This document shows, piece by piece, positions 46,948 through 55,579 of a DNA stretch of 64,000 nucleotides (position 1 is its first letter; every line of letters begins with the position of its first letter). The stretch spans positions 62,001 to 126,000 of the forward strand of contig CAVYFY010000017.1 in assembly GCA_963767835.1 (NCBI GenBank), in the 5' to 3' direction. The stretch comes from SIAQ01 sp963767835 (lineage in GTDB: Bacteria; Planctomycetota; Planctomycetia; Gemmatales; Gemmataceae). The notes beneath the pieces are model-generated. The model did not search any database and had not been told where the DNA came from. It worked only from the letters and a program-made list of their open reading frames with translations. A program made the position numbers and the translations under genes.

Positions 46948-47062
46948 TGTGTCCTTTCCTCCTTTGAGCTTGCGCCTTCGGCAAATGCGGGCTGCCGCGC
47001 CGCCGCGGAGGCGCCCATAGCAAACCGAGCGGCCCGGTATCCAGCACGACGGCCAGCGTCAT
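46892..47062 (-). pseudogene. truncated VapC-like PIN-domain toxin
   Basis: The frame starts MTLAVVLDTGPLGLLWAP, the first strand of a PIN domain with its first catalytic Asp, and then loses all family character within 20 residues. Its ATG overlaps the stop of the upstream antitoxin gene (ATGA), the usual vapBC layout. The remaining hundred or so residues of the toxin are gone and the next gene starts inside the old frame, so this is a deletion remnant. Confidence 0.6.
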
Positions 47063-47352
47063 TGCTGCTTCTCCCGAAGATTAATGAACAGCTTGCGCTC
47101 CGAAGGCCGGTCATCATCGACCGCTCGCAGGACGTCCGCGTTCGCCGCCAGTTCTTCGGCCGTCAAGGATTCGTCTTCCTTCGCCCAGCCTCGCAACAAG
47201 GCGACCGCCGCCGCCTGACGAGCATCCAGCACCGGGGGCAAATGCTGATCCAGCACACCAATCGCCACCGTTTCTTCTTCCTGCCCGCGCCGCTTCGCCT
47301 CTTGCCGCAATCGCGCTTCGAGCCGCGCAGGCAATGTGATCTGCATGGTCAT
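47059..47352 (-). CDS. VapB/CopG-like antitoxin
   Basis: From the ATG at 47352 (MTMQITLPARLEARLRQEAK) the protein has 97 residues with an N-terminal ribbon-helix-helix-like region, usual for DNA-binding antitoxins. Its C-terminal tail (DDDRPSERKLFINLREKQQ) would wrap the toxin. The toxin gene that overlaps its stop is a stub, so the system is probably inactive. Longer upstream frames overlap comM and look non-coding. Confidence 0.6.
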   Translation of the reverse strand: MTMQITLPARLEARLRQEAKRRGQEEETVAIGVLDQHLPPVLDARQAAAVALLRGWAKEDESLTAEELAANADVLRAVDDDRPSERKLFINLREKQQ

Positions 47353-47426
47353 TGGTTTTCCTCCGGGTCGGGACACACCGTTGGCATTTTTTCGCAGACG
47401 CTGTTCCATTGCCAGCGGCGCGCTTT

Positions 47427-48963
47427 CTATCTCGCCCACAATTTCCGATCCAAACTGCGATAGCCGATCGCCTCCGACAGGTGCGTTTGCTTGATGTCGG
47501 CCGCTCCCTCCAGATCGGCGATGGTGCGAGCCACGCGCAGGATGCGGTCGTGGGCGCGGGCGGACAGGCCGAGCGAATCCATCGCGGTTTGCATCAGGCC
47601 CTGGCATTCGGTGTCCAGGACGCAGTGCTTGCGAAGTTGCCGGCTCGTCATGCGGCTATTGAGGCGTTGGCCTTCGCCGCCGAAGCGTTTCATTTGCACG
47701 TCGCGTGCTTGCTGCACCTGCGCTCGCATATTGGCGCTGGATGTGCCGTCTTGCCGGGCGGCCAATTCCTGGTAGGGGACCGCCGGCACTTCGATGTGCA
47801 GGTCGATGCGATCCAAGAGAGGGCCGGAGATGCGGCCCATGTAGCGCTCGATCTGCATCGGCGAGCATTTGCAGGTGTGCTTCGGATCGCCCATATAGCC
47901 GCACGGGCAGGGGTTCATCGCGGCCACCAGCACGAAGCTGGCGGGGAAGGTGGATGAATTGAGGGCGCGCGAGATCGTCACCCGGCCCTCTTCGAGCGGT
48001 TGCCGAAGGACTTCGAGACTGCGGCGATTGAATTCGGGGAGCTCGTCGAGGAAGAGGACGCCGTGATGGGCTAATGAAATCTCGCCGGGGGTGGGGATGG
48101 TGCCGCCGCCGACCATGCCGGCGTCGGAGATGGTGTGATGCGGCGAGCGAAAAGGGCGGGTGGCCAGCAGCGCTTCGCCGGGAGCGAGCCGGCCCATCGC
48201 ACTGTAGATGCGCGTCGTCTCCAGGCTCTCGCTCGGCGTCAAGGGCGGCAGGATCGTCGGCATGCGGCGCGTCAGCATCGTCTTGCCGCTGCCGGGCGTG
48301 CCGATCATCAAGACGTTATGCGAGCCGCTGGCGGCGACCACGATGGCCCGTTTGGCGTATTCCTGGCCACGCACGTCGGCGAAATCGATGTCGTAATTGT
48401 TGAGCTTCTTGAACAGGTCGGCAATCTCGGCCTGGATCGGCGTCAGCGTGATCTGCCCGGTGAGCAAGCCGACCGCTTCGCTCAGCATGTTGACGCCGAA
48501 AACGCGGACGCCTTCCACGACGGCGGCCTCGCGACCGTTCGGCGTCGGCACGATGAGCTGGGTGATGCCCGCCGCCTTGGCCGCCATGGCGATCGACAAC
48601 GCCCCCTTGACGGCGCGCACGCTCCCTTCGAGGGCCAGCTCGCCGATCATCGCCCAGCCGTGCACGTGCTCCGGCAACAACTGCCCGGTGGCAACCAACA
48701 TGCCCAGCGCGATCGGCAGATCGAAGCCGCCGGCATCCTTGCGCAAATCGGCCGGCGCCAGGTTGATGATCGTGCGCCCGCTGGGCCGTTGATAGCCGAG
48801 GTTGGCGAGGGCCCGCTCGATGCGATGCACGCTCTCCTTGACGGCGGTGTCCGGCAGCCCGACGAGAATGGTCTTGGGCAAGCCGTGGGCGGTGTCCACT
48901 TCGACTTCGACCGGCAAGCGCGTCGATGCCAACAAGGGCGTAGGTGGTGAGCTTGGCGAGCAT
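47427..48963 (-). CDS. comM: YifB/ComM family Mg-chelatase-like AAA+ ATPase (one frameshift near 48920)
   Basis: The intact family start MLAKLTTYALVGIDAL is encoded at 48963, and the sequence resumes one base over as PVEVEVDTAHGLPKTILVGL. An extra T in GACGCGCTTGCCGG explains this; the length is one over a multiple of three. Repaired length is 511 residues. The N-terminal third is a Lon-protease-like S5 domain, the middle an AAA+ module with Walker A GTPGSGKT and Walker B LFLDELPEF, and the C-terminus the Mg-chelatase C-terminal helical domain (DRILRVARTIADLEGAADIK). In other bacteria ComM is a helicase that helps branch migration in natural transformation. Its 5' end is duplicated at 49582-49639. 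Confidence 0.9.
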
Positions 48964-48969
48964 GGTGGG
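48912..48969. repeat. 58-bp direct repeat, copy within comM 5' end
   Basis: These 58 bases, covering the comM ATG and its first 17 or so codons, recur exactly at 49582-49639 in the same orientation. Sequence upstream of both copies is also partly alike (AGTATA and GGAATTGTT). The two copies flank the toxin-antitoxin pair. Confidence 0.9.
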
Positions 48970-49005
48970 AGTAGTATAAGCGGTTGCTCGCGCGAAGGGA
49001 ATTGT

Positions 49006-49278
49006 TTACTTGGCACGTTTCCTGAACCGCCAGACGTGAAGCACAGTAACCACCGCGTTCTGCGAATCGACGCGGTAGATAAGGCCGAGCGGCAGGAAAA
49101 ACGCGATGCGTCGCCCATTGGGACGTGATTCGCCCTGGTCATCGGGATTCATGATGAGTTGTGCGTCGATCTCGTAGCTTGCCTGGGTGATCTCCTTCCG
49201 CACCTGAGATGGCGCTGCCGTCCAGGCTCTCGCCAACTCGTCCAGCGCAGACTGGAGCCACTGGATTTCATACTTCAT
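49006..49278 (-). CDS. RelE/ParE-like toxin
   Basis: The 90-residue protein (MKYEIQWLQSALDELARAWT) has the RelE/ParE fold pattern: an N-terminal helix with LQSALDELARAW, and the C-terminal strands RRIAFFLPLGLIYRVDSQ and VTVLHVWRFRKRAK. Its ATG overlaps the stop of the upstream antitoxin gene by four bases. It would cleave mRNA or poison gyrase; which cannot be told. The pair sits between two copies of the comM 5' end. Confidence 0.75.
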   Translation of the reverse strand: MKYEIQWLQSALDELARAWTAAPSQVRKEITQASYEIDAQLIMNPDDQGESRPNGRRIAFFLPLGLIYRVDSQNAVVTVLHVWRFRKRAK

Positions 49279-49514
49279 CCGAGTTTCTCCAAATAGGCTC
49301 GGACCTCAGACGTCGTGTAGCGTTTCTCGTTGGCCTTTTCGCGGCGATTTAGTTCTTCTTCGCTCACCTGTGGCACCAGTGGTTCGTATTCCGACAGATC
49401 AATGGCGGGAAACAGGCGAGCCAACACTCGCCCCGACGAGTCACGTAGTTCTAATGCCTGAGAGAAATTGTGGAGTTTGCTTCGCATGGCCGGATCAACG
49501 ACAACTTGGATCAT
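49275..49514 (-). CDS. antitoxin of the RelE/ParE-like pair
   Basis: The 79-residue protein starts MIQVVVDPAMRSKLHNFSQA and ends SEVRAYLEKLG. It has a Leu- and Glu-rich helical tail and overlaps the toxin gene. The ATG follows GGAGAGAA. It is assigned by position and size; the N-terminal region could bind DNA, but no clear HTH or RHH is seen. Confidence 0.65.
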   Translation of the reverse strand: MIQVVVDPAMRSKLHNFSQALELRDSSGRVLARLFPAIDLSEYEPLVPQVSEEELNRREKANEKRYTTSEVRAYLEKLG

Positions 49515-49581
49515 TGTTCTCTCCTTCGCACAGAGGGGACGACACCGACCTCATTCTAGCCGACACGGAACCGGCTCGCAA

Positions 49582-49639
49582 CGGCAAGCGCGTCGATGCC
49601 AACAAGGGCGTAGGTGGTGAGCTTGGCGAGCATGGTGGG
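49582..49639. repeat. 58-bp direct repeat, orphan copy of the comM 5' end
   Basis: Exact match to 48912-48969. On the minus strand it would encode MLAKLTTYALVGIDAL and then diverges, so it is a fragment and not a gene. Confidence 0.9.
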
Positions 49640-49675
49640 GCTAGTATAGACGCCGATTCGTCGGAATGGAATTGT

Positions 49676-50203
49676 TCAAGTCTCGATCCACCGGAAAAAC
49701 ATTACGGCCGACGCGATGGCAAACCCAATGGCAAGCGTCCACGAATAACCCTTGGCAAGGTCTTTGATCCGGACGGGATACTTCTCTTGAATCATGTACC
49801 AGGCGACGATGAGATTGCTGCGTTCCTTGATCTTAATGACACGGTACGTGCAGACAGGAAAGAAAGGAATCCAAAGCATACAAAACCACTCGGTAGTCAG
49901 GTACGATTCGTCCTGGCGAATATCCGTCTTACCTATGAATCGTGATCCCGTGCCGTTGATGGATGTGAAATTGGCGGCCGCTCCCGTCTCTGGTCGATGC
50001 GAATCTTTGATTACGAGAACGAAAATACTGATAGCCATCCCGGCAAGGCCGCCGAATATCAGCCCTATTTGCTGGAGGTTTAGCACCCTTTCAAAGTCGC
50101 CAAAGGAGCCAAGCGGGACGAAGTACGAAATCGCAAATAGCGTGCCCGCCCCCAGCACGCCGCCCACCAAGAGTTTGGCGAAATGGCCAAACGTAAGATT
50201 CAT
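49676..50203 (-). CDS. membrane protein of unknown function, 175 residues
   Basis: From the ATG at 50203 (MNLTFGHFAKLLVGGVLGAG), which follows AAGGAGC, the protein has about four membrane segments: two N-terminal (LLVGGVLGAGTLFAISYFVP, IGLIFGGLAGMAISIFVLV), one near residue 110 (FCMLWIPFFPVCTYRVIK) and one at the C-terminus (WTLAIGFAIASAVMFF). The hydrophilic centre is short. I do not recognise a family. Confidence 0.68.
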   Translation of the reverse strand: MNLTFGHFAKLLVGGVLGAGTLFAISYFVPLGSFGDFERVLNLQQIGLIFGGLAGMAISIFVLVIKDSHRPETGAAANFTSINGTGSRFIGKTDIRQDESYLTTEWFCMLWIPFFPVCTYRVIKIKERSNLIVAWYMIQEKYPVRIKDLAKGYSWTLAIGFAIASAVMFFRWIET

Positions 50204-50241
50204 GCTCCTTCCTCCACTACCGGCATAACACCTCTCGACAA

Positions 50242-50499
50242 TCACCTACCGGTCTCGGCTCGGAAAGCATCACGTTCGGATTCGATGTCTTCCTGGGAGC
50301 GGAAACCAGTGCCACGCGCCTCGAGCACGGCGCGAGCCTCCTGCAATCGCTGCCACCAGTCCTTTTTTCCCTGCATCGGTGATGGGGCCGGCTCGATGGT
50401 GATCTGCACCGGACCAGCCGGCAGCGGGACTTTCTGGTCCAGCGTCAGGGCGCCGTCCGCGGTCACGTTTCCGCTCAAGACGATGGATGAATTGGTCAT
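50242..50499 (-). CDS. small antitoxin-like hypothetical protein, 85 residues
   Basis: It starts MTNSSIVLSGNVTADGALTL with the phrase KVPLPAGPVQITIEP. This short beta-strand N-terminus plus a helical tail (KDWWQRLQEARAVLEARGTG) is common in planctomycete small proteins annotated as antitoxin-like. No toxin gene is beside it. Function unproven. Confidence 0.6.
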   Translation of the reverse strand: MTNSSIVLSGNVTADGALTLDQKVPLPAGPVQITIEPAPSPMQGKKDWWQRLQEARAVLEARGTGFRSQEDIESERDAFRAETGR

Positions 50500-50562
50500 C
50501 GATTGCTGTCCTCAATCACAGGCATTTTCCCACGGATTATCATATCGCCTTTCTGATCTACT

Positions 50563-51198
50563 TCATTCTTCCACCACCGGCATCACCCCGGTCTCGACAA
50601 TCACCTGCAACTCACGCGGCAACACCGACCAGGTGGTCTGATACGTCGCCTCCAGCGGCACCTTGATGTGGCGGCCTTCAAACAAAAACAGCGGCATGTC
50701 GGGCAGTGCGTCCCCAACCGCGATCGGCTCGACGTAAGCGGCTTTCGCCCGGCCCGCGTCATAGGATGCGAGGATGCGATCCTTGCCCGCCGGGAATTCG
50801 AACTGTACGTCCTCTTCCTCGAACTCGTCCCAGATCTCCCGGTGGACGCCGAACGGATCGCGTTTCGTCGGAGGAAAGAGATCGATGACGAGCAAGTGCA
50901 CGCCGGCCTCAATGAATTCCAGACTTTTCTCGAGGAACTCCTTGAACGCCCGCTTGGAATCCTTGTTGCCCGGCGAAACGATCTCGATGACCGCAATTGT
51001 GCGGCCCAGCTTTTGTTTGACGACAATGCGATTGGCGAGATCAGCGTAGGACTCTTTCGTCCCCGCCCTCTCAACAAGGGCCGCCAACCCCTTCGGCAAC
51101 AGGCCCGCATTCATGGCGTCCTTGACATAGATCGACCATGTCTGATGGAAATCGTGGAAAAGCCGCGCGTAAACACGAGTCCAATCGTGAACTGGCAT
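50563..51198 (-). CDS. DUF4058 family protein
   Basis: From the ATG at 51198 (MPVHDWTRVYARLFHDFHQT) the protein has 211 residues and matches DUF4058, a family frequent in planctomycetes and cyanobacteria. Conserved blocks are AVIEIVSPGNKDS, GVHLLVIDLFPPTKRDPFG and PLFLFEGRHIKVPLEATYQT. The region between residues 35 and 60 is shorter than I recall for the family, about 40 residues missing where a segment with HAGQVITDVLTLH-like sequence is usual. Function is unknown, though the fold may be nuclease-related. Confidence 0.85.
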   Translation of the reverse strand: MPVHDWTRVYARLFHDFHQTWSIYVKDAMNAGLLPKGLAALVERAGTKESYADLANRIVVKQKLGRTIAVIEIVSPGNKDSKRAFKEFLEKSLEFIEAGVHLLVIDLFPPTKRDPFGVHREIWDEFEEEDVQFEFPAGKDRILASYDAGRAKAAYVEPIAVGDALPDMPLFLFEGRHIKVPLEATYQTTWSVLPRELQVIVETGVMPVVEE

Positions 51199-51380
51199 CG
51201 CGAACCCTCCGACAGGAAATTGCCGCTCATTCGGCTGGTTTCTTATCAATTATCATATCGGCACGTCAGCCTGTGATGCCGTTCGCAAGAATATTTCATT
51301 TTCTCTGAAAGAATTCCCTTGTTCCCGCCATTTATCTCTTGGCGACCTTGTTTGACCACACCCCTGCGAAGGAGAATGCC

Positions 51381-51920
51381 ATGAGCCGAGTGAAAATGTT
51401 GATCCGCTTGATTGCCCTTACCTTCGCCTCGCTAGTGCTGACGCTGCCGGCCTACGGGCAGTATAGAGGAGGCCGGTCCAGCGCGGCACAAGGGGGGATG
51501 CAAGGTCAATGCCAGAAGGGGCAAGGTCAGAGCGGCATGGGCATGAATTCCCGCTTCGGCGGCGGCATGGGGATGGGAATGAATTCTCCCTATGGCGGCA
51601 TGGGCATGGGCAACGGCATGCAGAATCCGATGGGCATGGGCTATGGAATGCAGATGCAGAATCCCTACGGACAAATGGGCGGATTCCAGAACCCCTTCGC
51701 GCAATACGGCAACATGCAAAACATGATGGGGCAGGGATACGGAATGCAGAACCTCACGCCGCAACAGCTGGCCCAGATGCAAGCGCTGATGCAGCAAATG
51801 CAGGCCATCATGCAACAAAACGCCATCGCCCAGCAAAACCTGCAACTGCAGGCGGGCAACGCTCAACAGAACGTCAATCCATTCCAGCAAGCGTTTCAAG
51901 GCAATGGCCAGCAGAGATAG
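51381..51920 (+). CDS. secreted Met/Gly/Gln-rich low-complexity protein
   Basis: The ATG at 51381 follows GAAGGAG. A signal peptide (MSRVKMLIRLIALTFASLVL then TLPAYGQ) is followed by about 60 residues built from GMGMGN, MGMGYGMQMQN and NPYGQMGG units. The C-terminal half is Gln/Asn/Met-rich (QQLAQMQALMQQMQAIMQQN). The pattern suggests an extracellular or surface protein that self-associates; Met-rich repeats can also bind copper. No family is recognised. The neighbouring nadA gene converges on it and ends 5 bp away. Confidence 0.78.
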   Translation: MSRVKMLIRLIALTFASLVLTLPAYGQYRGGRSSAAQGGMQGQCQKGQGQSGMGMNSRFGGGMGMGMNSPYGGMGMGNGMQNPMGMGYGMQMQNPYGQMGGFQNPFAQYGNMQNMMGQGYGMQNLTPQQLAQMQALMQQMQAIMQQNAIAQQNLQLQAGNAQQNVNPFQQAFQGNGQQR

Positions 51921-51924
51921 CGCA

Positions 51925-52851
51925 TCAATGCAGCAGGCTCCGCTGCACCACCGCGCGGGCCCGCTCGAACTCTGGTTGCCAGGCGATTTCCGGCGTGCCA
52001 TTGAGCAGGCAATCGCGCACCTTTTCCAGCGTGTTCAGGGCCATGTGCGGGCACTTGTTGCAGGCGCAGGTGATCCCCGGCACCGGATGATAGCGGTGGC
52101 GCGGGAATTTGCTCTGCATCTGCCACATCATGTTCGCTTCGGTGGCGACCAGGAAATCGCGTGGATCGGCAAAGGTACCGAGATATTTCAGCATCGCCTC
52201 GGTGCCGCCGATGAAATCGCTGTGTTCGCGGATGTTGGCGGGGCACTCCGGATGCGCGATCGTGATGCCCGCTGGAATCTTTTTCTTGAGCGTCAACAGA
52301 TCGCCGACGCTGAAGATCTCGTGCACCATGCAAGCGCCGTCCCAAAGGATCATTTTGCGGCCCGTCACTTCTTCGAGATAGCTCCCCAGATGCCGATCAG
52401 GCACGAACAGGATTTCCAACTCACCCGGCACCCGGCGTATGATCTCCTCGGCATTCCCCGACGTGACCACCCAATCCGATAGCGCCTTCACGCCGGCCGT
52501 GCTGTTGATGTAGGTGACGGTGTGAAATTTCCGCCCGTTCTCACGCAGCATTTCCTGATAGCGCTCCAGCTTGACGGCCGGGCAACTCTCCGCCAGGCTG
52601 CATCCCGCCTTCAAATCGGGCAACAGCACACGTTTGTCCGGGTTGAGCATCTTCGCGGTCTCAGCCATGAAATGGACGCCGCAAAAGACGATGGTGTCGG
52701 TGCGCACCGTGGTCGCGGCCCGGGCCAGCTTCAAGCTATCGCCGGTGAAGTCGGCGAGCTCCTGGATATCGCCGTCCTGGTAATAGTGAGCGAGGATGGT
52801 CGCGTTCTTTTGTTGCTTGAGCTGGGTAATTTCGCGGACAAGATCGAGCAT
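51925..52851 (-). CDS. nadA: quinolinate synthase A
   Basis: From the ATG at 52851 (MLDLVREITQLKQQKNATIL), after AGGAGT, this is a 308-residue NadA. The enzyme makes quinolinate from iminoaspartate and dihydroxyacetone phosphate in NAD synthesis, using a [4Fe-4S] cluster. The three expected cluster Cys are in VFCGVHFMAETAK, WDGACMVHEIFS and CACNKCPHMALN. Substrate-binding blocks AHYYQDGDIQELAD, YINSTAGVKALSD and PECPANI are present. The longer frame to 53070 overlaps the divergent gene and is not coding. No nadB or nadC is in the window. Confidence 0.94.
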   Translation of the reverse strand: MLDLVREITQLKQQKNATILAHYYQDGDIQELADFTGDSLKLARAATTVRTDTIVFCGVHFMAETAKMLNPDKRVLLPDLKAGCSLAESCPAVKLERYQEMLRENGRKFHTVTYINSTAGVKALSDWVVTSGNAEEIIRRVPGELEILFVPDRHLGSYLEEVTGRKMILWDGACMVHEIFSVGDLLTLKKKIPAGITIAHPECPANIREHSDFIGGTEAMLKYLGTFADPRDFLVATEANMMWQMQSKFPRHRYHPVPGITCACNKCPHMALNTLEKVRDCLLNGTPEIAWQPEFERARAVVQRSLLH

Positions 52852-53012
52852 GGCAGGACTCCTTGTTTTTAGTGTGGCGGAGGATGAACCCACAGCACGG
52901 CTTTTCATTACCAGTGTATGGCTCGGCACTCGCATTGGACAATAGGCATCTCGCTTATGCGCTTGAGTTGCCGACGCGCCGCCGCTAGAATCCAGACATA
53001 AGGAGACATGCA

Positions 53013-53576
53013 ATGTCCACGATCGCGCAAACGAAACTGCTGACGGCGGAGGAGTTTTTCCTGCTGCCAAAACCCGAGGACGGCTCGCAGCAAGAACTGG
53101 TCAAAGGGGAGATCATCACCATGCCGCCGCCCGGAGGAATGCACGGGGTTTCCTGTTCCAAGGTTGACCGCAAGATCGGCTATCACATCGACAGCCCCGG
53201 CGGTCCGGGCGGCACGCTGGTTTGCAACGACGCCGGATTCGTCACCTCACGCAAACCCGATAGCGTACGCGGCCCCGACGTTTCCTATTGGTCCAAGGAA
53301 CGGTTGAAAGAAGTGCCGGTCGGCTACATCGAAATCGCGCCGGACATGCTGGTTGAGGTTCTTTCGCCGAGCAACACCTCGAAGCAGATTCGTACGAAGA
53401 TCAAGGAGTATTTCGCTCGGGGCGTGCGCTTGATCTGGGTTGTCGCCCCAGAAGACCGCACGCTGACGATCTATCGCACCCCGGATGAAGGCCGCGTCCT
53501 GCACGACACCGCGACGGTGACGGGCGAAGACGTGCTGCCGGGATTTTCCTGCCGCGTGAGCGATCTTTTGCCGTGA
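53013..53576 (+). CDS. Uma2 (DUF820) family endonuclease-like protein
   Basis: The 187-residue protein starts MSTIAQTKLLTAEEFFLLPK after AAGGAGA. Uma2 proteins have a PD-(D/E)XK nuclease-like fold; here the blocks are ELVKGEIITMPPPGG with the first Glu, VRGPDVSYWSKE with the catalytic Asp, MLVEVLSPSNTSKQIRTKIK with Glu and Lys, and YFARGVRLIWVV. Planctomycetes carry many copies of unknown function. Confidence 0.88.
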   Translation: MSTIAQTKLLTAEEFFLLPKPEDGSQQELVKGEIITMPPPGGMHGVSCSKVDRKIGYHIDSPGGPGGTLVCNDAGFVTSRKPDSVRGPDVSYWSKERLKEVPVGYIEIAPDMLVEVLSPSNTSKQIRTKIKEYFARGVRLIWVVAPEDRTLTIYRTPDEGRVLHDTATVTGEDVLPGFSCRVSDLLP

Positions 53577-53637
53577 GACGCCTACCCGCCTTGGATTACG
53601 GGCTGGCAGAATTGGATACGAGTCGTGTGGTTGCTTC

Positions 53638-54069
53638 ATGTTAGAACGAACGTATTGGCCGTTTCCTGTTTTGAAGGTTGACCTATCCGACCATGATAGG
53701 GAAGTCATCGCATTCTTCGAAGCTGCATATGCCGAGGGTTTTCGTCCCTACTATGAAATGTCCGCCTCGTATGGGGCCGGAGATGAGACCGGCCGAGCCG
53801 TTTTCATGATTCACCGCGGCCGGGATCAACGTTGGGAGCCCTTGCTTTGCGAGAGGAACGAGGGAGTTTCGTGCAGCAAGTTTCTGCCGCCAGAAGCCGC
53901 TGGGCACACGATCTTCATCGAAGGCTTTAGCAGTGTTTCCCAAGTAATGTTGGATTGGTGTCGTGGCAAGGATGGGCAGGTGATCTTTGCTGGATTCGCC
54001 TTGCAGCCGTGGGGAAAATCATCCGTCATTCAACTTGTTCGGCCGGCCTCGACCAAACTAAATCAGTGA
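53638..54069 (+). CDS. hypothetical protein, 143 residues
   Basis: It starts MLERTYWPFPVLKVDLSDHD and is a soluble alpha/beta protein without signal peptide. Aromatic patches (AYAEGFRPYYEMSASYG, PWGKSSVIQLVRP) suggest a ligand-binding fold. No family is recognised. It lies 60 bp after the Uma2 gene. Confidence 0.6.
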   Translation: MLERTYWPFPVLKVDLSDHDREVIAFFEAAYAEGFRPYYEMSASYGAGDETGRAVFMIHRGRDQRWEPLLCERNEGVSCSKFLPPEAAGHTIFIEGFSSVSQVMLDWCRGKDGQVIFAGFALQPWGKSSVIQLVRPASTKLNQ

Positions 54070-54157
54070 ATCCCAAGCGGGCTTGCTCGTTTACAAATCG
54101 TTTCCATCGCATACGATTAGCCGCACAACAACCGGGAACTTCTCACTGGAGGATGCC

Positions 54158-55426
54158 ATGTCGCAATCCATGTTGCTTCGCGCAGGAGGTTTGGCGATGG
54201 TGCTCACGACAGCGTCGGTGGTGCTGGGCGGGCTTCCGGAGCCGGGCAAGTTGCCGCTCAAGGCCGAGTTGCCCGACCCGCTCGTCATGTTCGACGGCAC
54301 GAGGATCGCCAGCAAGGAGCAGTGGACCAAGGAACGCCGGCCGGAGCTCAAGAAGCTTTTCGAGCATTACATGTATGGCCGCGCTCCCGCCTCGCCGAAG
54401 GTCAACGCCAAGATCGAACGCGTCGATCCGAAAGCGCTCGGCGGCAAGGCGACGTTGAAAGAAATCACGCTCACGCTCCAGGGCATCGATGGGCCGAAGA
54501 TACATCTGCTGCTCGTCATCCCGAACAAACGTAACGGACCGGCGCCGGTGTTCGTCGGCATGAACTTCTGCGGCAATCACGCCATCTTCGCCGATCCGAA
54601 GATTCACCTAAACACGAACTGGATCTACGCCAACCAGAAAGGCGTGAAGGACAATCGCGCCACCGAGGCGAGCCGCGGCACGCAGGTCGATGTCTGGAAC
54701 ATCGAAGACGCCATCGATCGCGGCTATGCGGTGGCGACGTTCTACTCCGGCGACGTCGATCCGGACCGCCCCGACGTGCGCGGCATCCAGACCCACTTCG
54801 GCAAGGAATACGACTGGGGCACGATCGCCGCCTGGGCGTGGGGCTATGCGCGCGTCATCGATTATCTCGTCACCGATAGCGACATCGATGCGACGAAGAT
54901 CATCGCCGTCGGCCATTCGCGGCTCGGCAAGGCGACGCTGCTGGCCGGGGCGTTCGACGAGCGCATCGCCGTGATCATCCCGCATCAAACCGGCTGCGGC
55001 GGCAGCGGGCCGAGCCGGGCCGCCATCGGCAACAAGGGGGTCGAGACCGTCAAACGCATCAACACCAGCTTCCCGCACTGGTTCAATGCGCGCTTCAAGG
55101 AATTCAACGCGGAGCCGGAGCGCTTGCCGTTCGACCAGCATTGTCTGATCGCGTTATGCGCCCCCAGGCCGGTGCTGCTCTCGAACGCGGTCGAGGACAA
55201 GTGGGCCAATCCGGACGGCCAGTTCGAGCTGCTGATCGCCGCCGATCCGGTGTACCGCCTGGTCGGCAGCAAGGGGATCGCAGCGAAGAAGATACCCGCG
55301 GTCGGCAAATTGATGGACAGCCCGCTCGGCTACTTCATGTGCGCCGGCAGGCACTCGATGAACCGCGAAGATTGGCGGGCGTTCCTGGATTACGCGGACG
55401 CGCAGCTTCGCAAGAAGCAAACCTGA
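54158..55426 (+). CDS. CE15-like glucuronoyl/acetylxylan esterase (secreted)
   Basis: The ATG at 54158 follows TGGAGG and gives a signal peptide (MSQSMLLRAGGLAMVLTTAS). The alpha/beta-hydrolase domain matches bacterial CE15-type esterases, with the nucleophile block VGHSRLGKATLLAGAFD, the QTGCGGSGPSR stretch and the catalytic His in AGRHSMNREDWRAFLDY. The mature part begins PEPGKLPLKAELPDP; the strand DNRATEASRG is also typical. It has about 422 residues. Expected role is cleaving ester links between glucuronoxylan and lignin or acetyl esters on polysaccharides outside the cell. Confidence 0.88.
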   Translation: MSQSMLLRAGGLAMVLTTASVVLGGLPEPGKLPLKAELPDPLVMFDGTRIASKEQWTKERRPELKKLFEHYMYGRAPASPKVNAKIERVDPKALGGKATLKEITLTLQGIDGPKIHLLLVIPNKRNGPAPVFVGMNFCGNHAIFADPKIHLNTNWIYANQKGVKDNRATEASRGTQVDVWNIEDAIDRGYAVATFYSGDVDPDRPDVRGIQTHFGKEYDWGTIAAWAWGYARVIDYLVTDSDIDATKIIAVGHSRLGKATLLAGAFDERIAVIIPHQTGCGGSGPSRAAIGNKGVETVKRINTSFPHWFNARFKEFNAEPERLPFDQHCLIALCAPRPVLLSNAVEDKWANPDGQFELLIAADPVYRLVGSKGIAAKKIPAVGKLMDSPLGYFMCAGRHSMNREDWRAFLDYADAQLRKKQT

Positions 55427-55579
55427 GATTGCGACCCCGACGCCAATGGCACACCGTCTTCCTCAATGAGGTTCGCGGGAGTCCTACCTCACGGGCCGCG
55501 CCGTGGCATTTGAAATGTCGTTCTCCAAAGTGCCGGCCTGCGGCATTATAATGATAATGACATCCAGAGAGGAAGCTGC

